Below, one piece after another: positions 62,743-64,000 of a stretch of 64,000 bases of DNA. Source of the DNA: Ceratothoa steindachneri. Taxonomy: Eukaryota; Arthropoda; Malacostraca; Isopoda; Cymothoidae. The stretch is from the NCBI GenBank assembly GCA_963969495.1, contig OZ018317.1, positions 222,030,735-222,094,734 on the forward strand, written 5' to 3'. Each line of letters begins with the position of its first letter. Position 1 is the stretch's first letter. The translations under genes and the position numbers were made by a program. The notes below the pieces were generated by a model. It had not been told where the DNA came from, searched no databases, and worked only from the letters and a program-made list of their open reading frames with translations.

Positions 62743-64000
62743 GTCGAACGAAGATTAAACACTTTTGTGCACCAGACGAAAAGTTAAAAATTGTGACCTT
62801 GACTCGAACCGCAGGTCAAATTGACCTGTTGAGTGTCTATGCTTGAAGCAAGAACTTGTTCCGGAGCCTTCGATGAACCCTTAACCGGCCAAATATTGGG
62901 ACAGGTTAATAGGTTGGCTGCACAATTGGTCATTGCATTTAATTACATCCGTGCTCTTCTTTTCTTTTTTCTCCGCCTCAGTTCCTTCTTTATCCATAGG
63001 GTGAGTAATGGCTACGGGACTTCGGAAACAATGCAACGTTATTACACTGTAAGGTAAAGGTAGTACTTGTCAACTACATTATACCGCCAACTTTATTTTC
63101 TTCCCTAAAATGCTGAACTCTTTCCGAAGCATAAAACGACAATTTCACTCGCCTCCTGTCTTGCTGTGAATGGTTGACGACCCTGTTACTTCTAGCAATT
63201 GCATACTCATTAATGACACGGAATTTCACGAACTAGGAGATTAATGGTCCCCCAAACGACCACTCTTGGCTTCAGTGAACTTATGAGAAAACTCGAAGAG
63301 AAGATAAGTTAAAAACTATAGACAGAGAGGACGAGATAGGGCGCAGGCTTTATGGTTTAGGATTCCCCATGCATTATAGCAAAACGTTTTCCATAGCAAA
63401 TATAATGAGAATATATGGTAGATCAATAGGAATAATAATTAAGATAGGAATTAGCTGTAGTTCATAAATAATCCAAGGTTTTGCGCCTGCAATATTACAT
63501 TCGATGATGAGGTGCGAAACTTGTATGAGGAACTAATGAATGCACAGACAAAGTGAAACCATCACTTTAAGACAATTGGGAAAGAATTCAATGCAAACTT
63601 GAAAATAGAAATACAAGGGTAGAGAGGTTGGTAAATTCACAACAGATAATGGAACTGAATTGGTAGGTAGATGAGTAGACGTTGCAATAGTAAACTATAA
63701 AAGTATGATTTTCCGTTTCCAACAAGACCCAAAGGATAACGTATAAATGTATAGGGATAACACCGAATAGAAAAAAAGTATGATTATGATATCTGGGTCT
63801 TTTGAGATAAGGTCATGCTCGGAGGGAAGCTGTGTCGAGGAACTCTCTCTCTCACAAGGACGAAGTTCTCAAAAAGATCCAGCATCTTTAGGTTTTGTTT
63901 GAGGTGTACAAGTTTGGAGCATACTTTAAATATGTGCAGTACTGTTCTTGTTGCAGGAAGCTGCAGGTATAGATTGCTATGTTGATCAATATGATGCTAT
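62743..64000. other. Unassigned sequence to the window end
   Basis: No gene, transposon protein or repeat recognised. Confidence 0.45.

Overview
The window looks like repeat-rich, non-coding DNA from an animal, most likely an invertebrate and perhaps an arthropod or a mollusc. It is AT-rich and full of long (TA)n tracts. It carries animal-type mobile elements: Tc1, mariner, hAT, CR1-type and other non-LTR retrotransposons (LINEs), a Ty3/gypsy element, and Penelope-like elements (PLEs). No bacterial-style operon, no rRNA, no intact tRNA and no convincing intact host gene was found. Nearly every recognisable protein is a decayed transposase or reverse transcriptase with stops and frameshifts. 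The many apparent proteins rich in alternating Tyr-Ile are just (TA)n read as codons.

Layout. 0-4.7 kb: two Tc1-type transposase relics and one full-length, TIR-bounded mariner. 6.2-7.4 kb: a three-unit tandem array with a tRNA-like A box in each unit, then a loose minisatellite. 8.2-17.3 kb: a minus-strand gypsy element whose integrase lies upstream of the reverse transcriptase (Gmr1-type order), a PLE inserted beside it, and two LTR-like direct repeats around both. 17.7-18.8 kb: hAT remnants. 23.7-26.3 kb: a 69-bp perfect palindrome between TA tracts, a second PLE and further PLE pieces. 26.6-27.2 kb: a fold-back element. 29.3-32.2 kb: a relic of an uncharacterised protein family bracketed on both sides by the same ~36-bp tandem repeat. 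35.9-39.8 kb: two CR1-type LINE relics. 40.1-44.7 kb: two more palindromes between TA tracts, and the 5' end of a hAT. 45.4-47.6 kb: GA/TC/GT-rich DNA and pol III box-like motifs. 48.2-49.4 kb: a LINE endonuclease-region relic. 52.8-59.5 kb: a second copy of the uncharacterised family, split by a minus-strand endonuclease/RT LINE. 60.8 kb: the C-terminus of a hAT/ZBED-like transposase. 61.4-62.0 kb: a GC-rich block with an RFX X-box match.

The strongest candidate for something undescribed is the family seen twice, at 29.9-31.5 kb and at 52.8-59.5 kb. Its two relics share an ordered set of motifs, and one copy is flanked on both sides by the same minisatellite. That suggests a mobile unit that fits none of the standard classes seen here. 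The second theme is Penelope biology: three palindromes sit between TA tracts, at least two made of head-to-head PLE terminal pieces, carrying hammerhead-like motifs, with the TA run beginning at the same codon in several copies. All family assignments come from reading translations by eye; no database search was possible.
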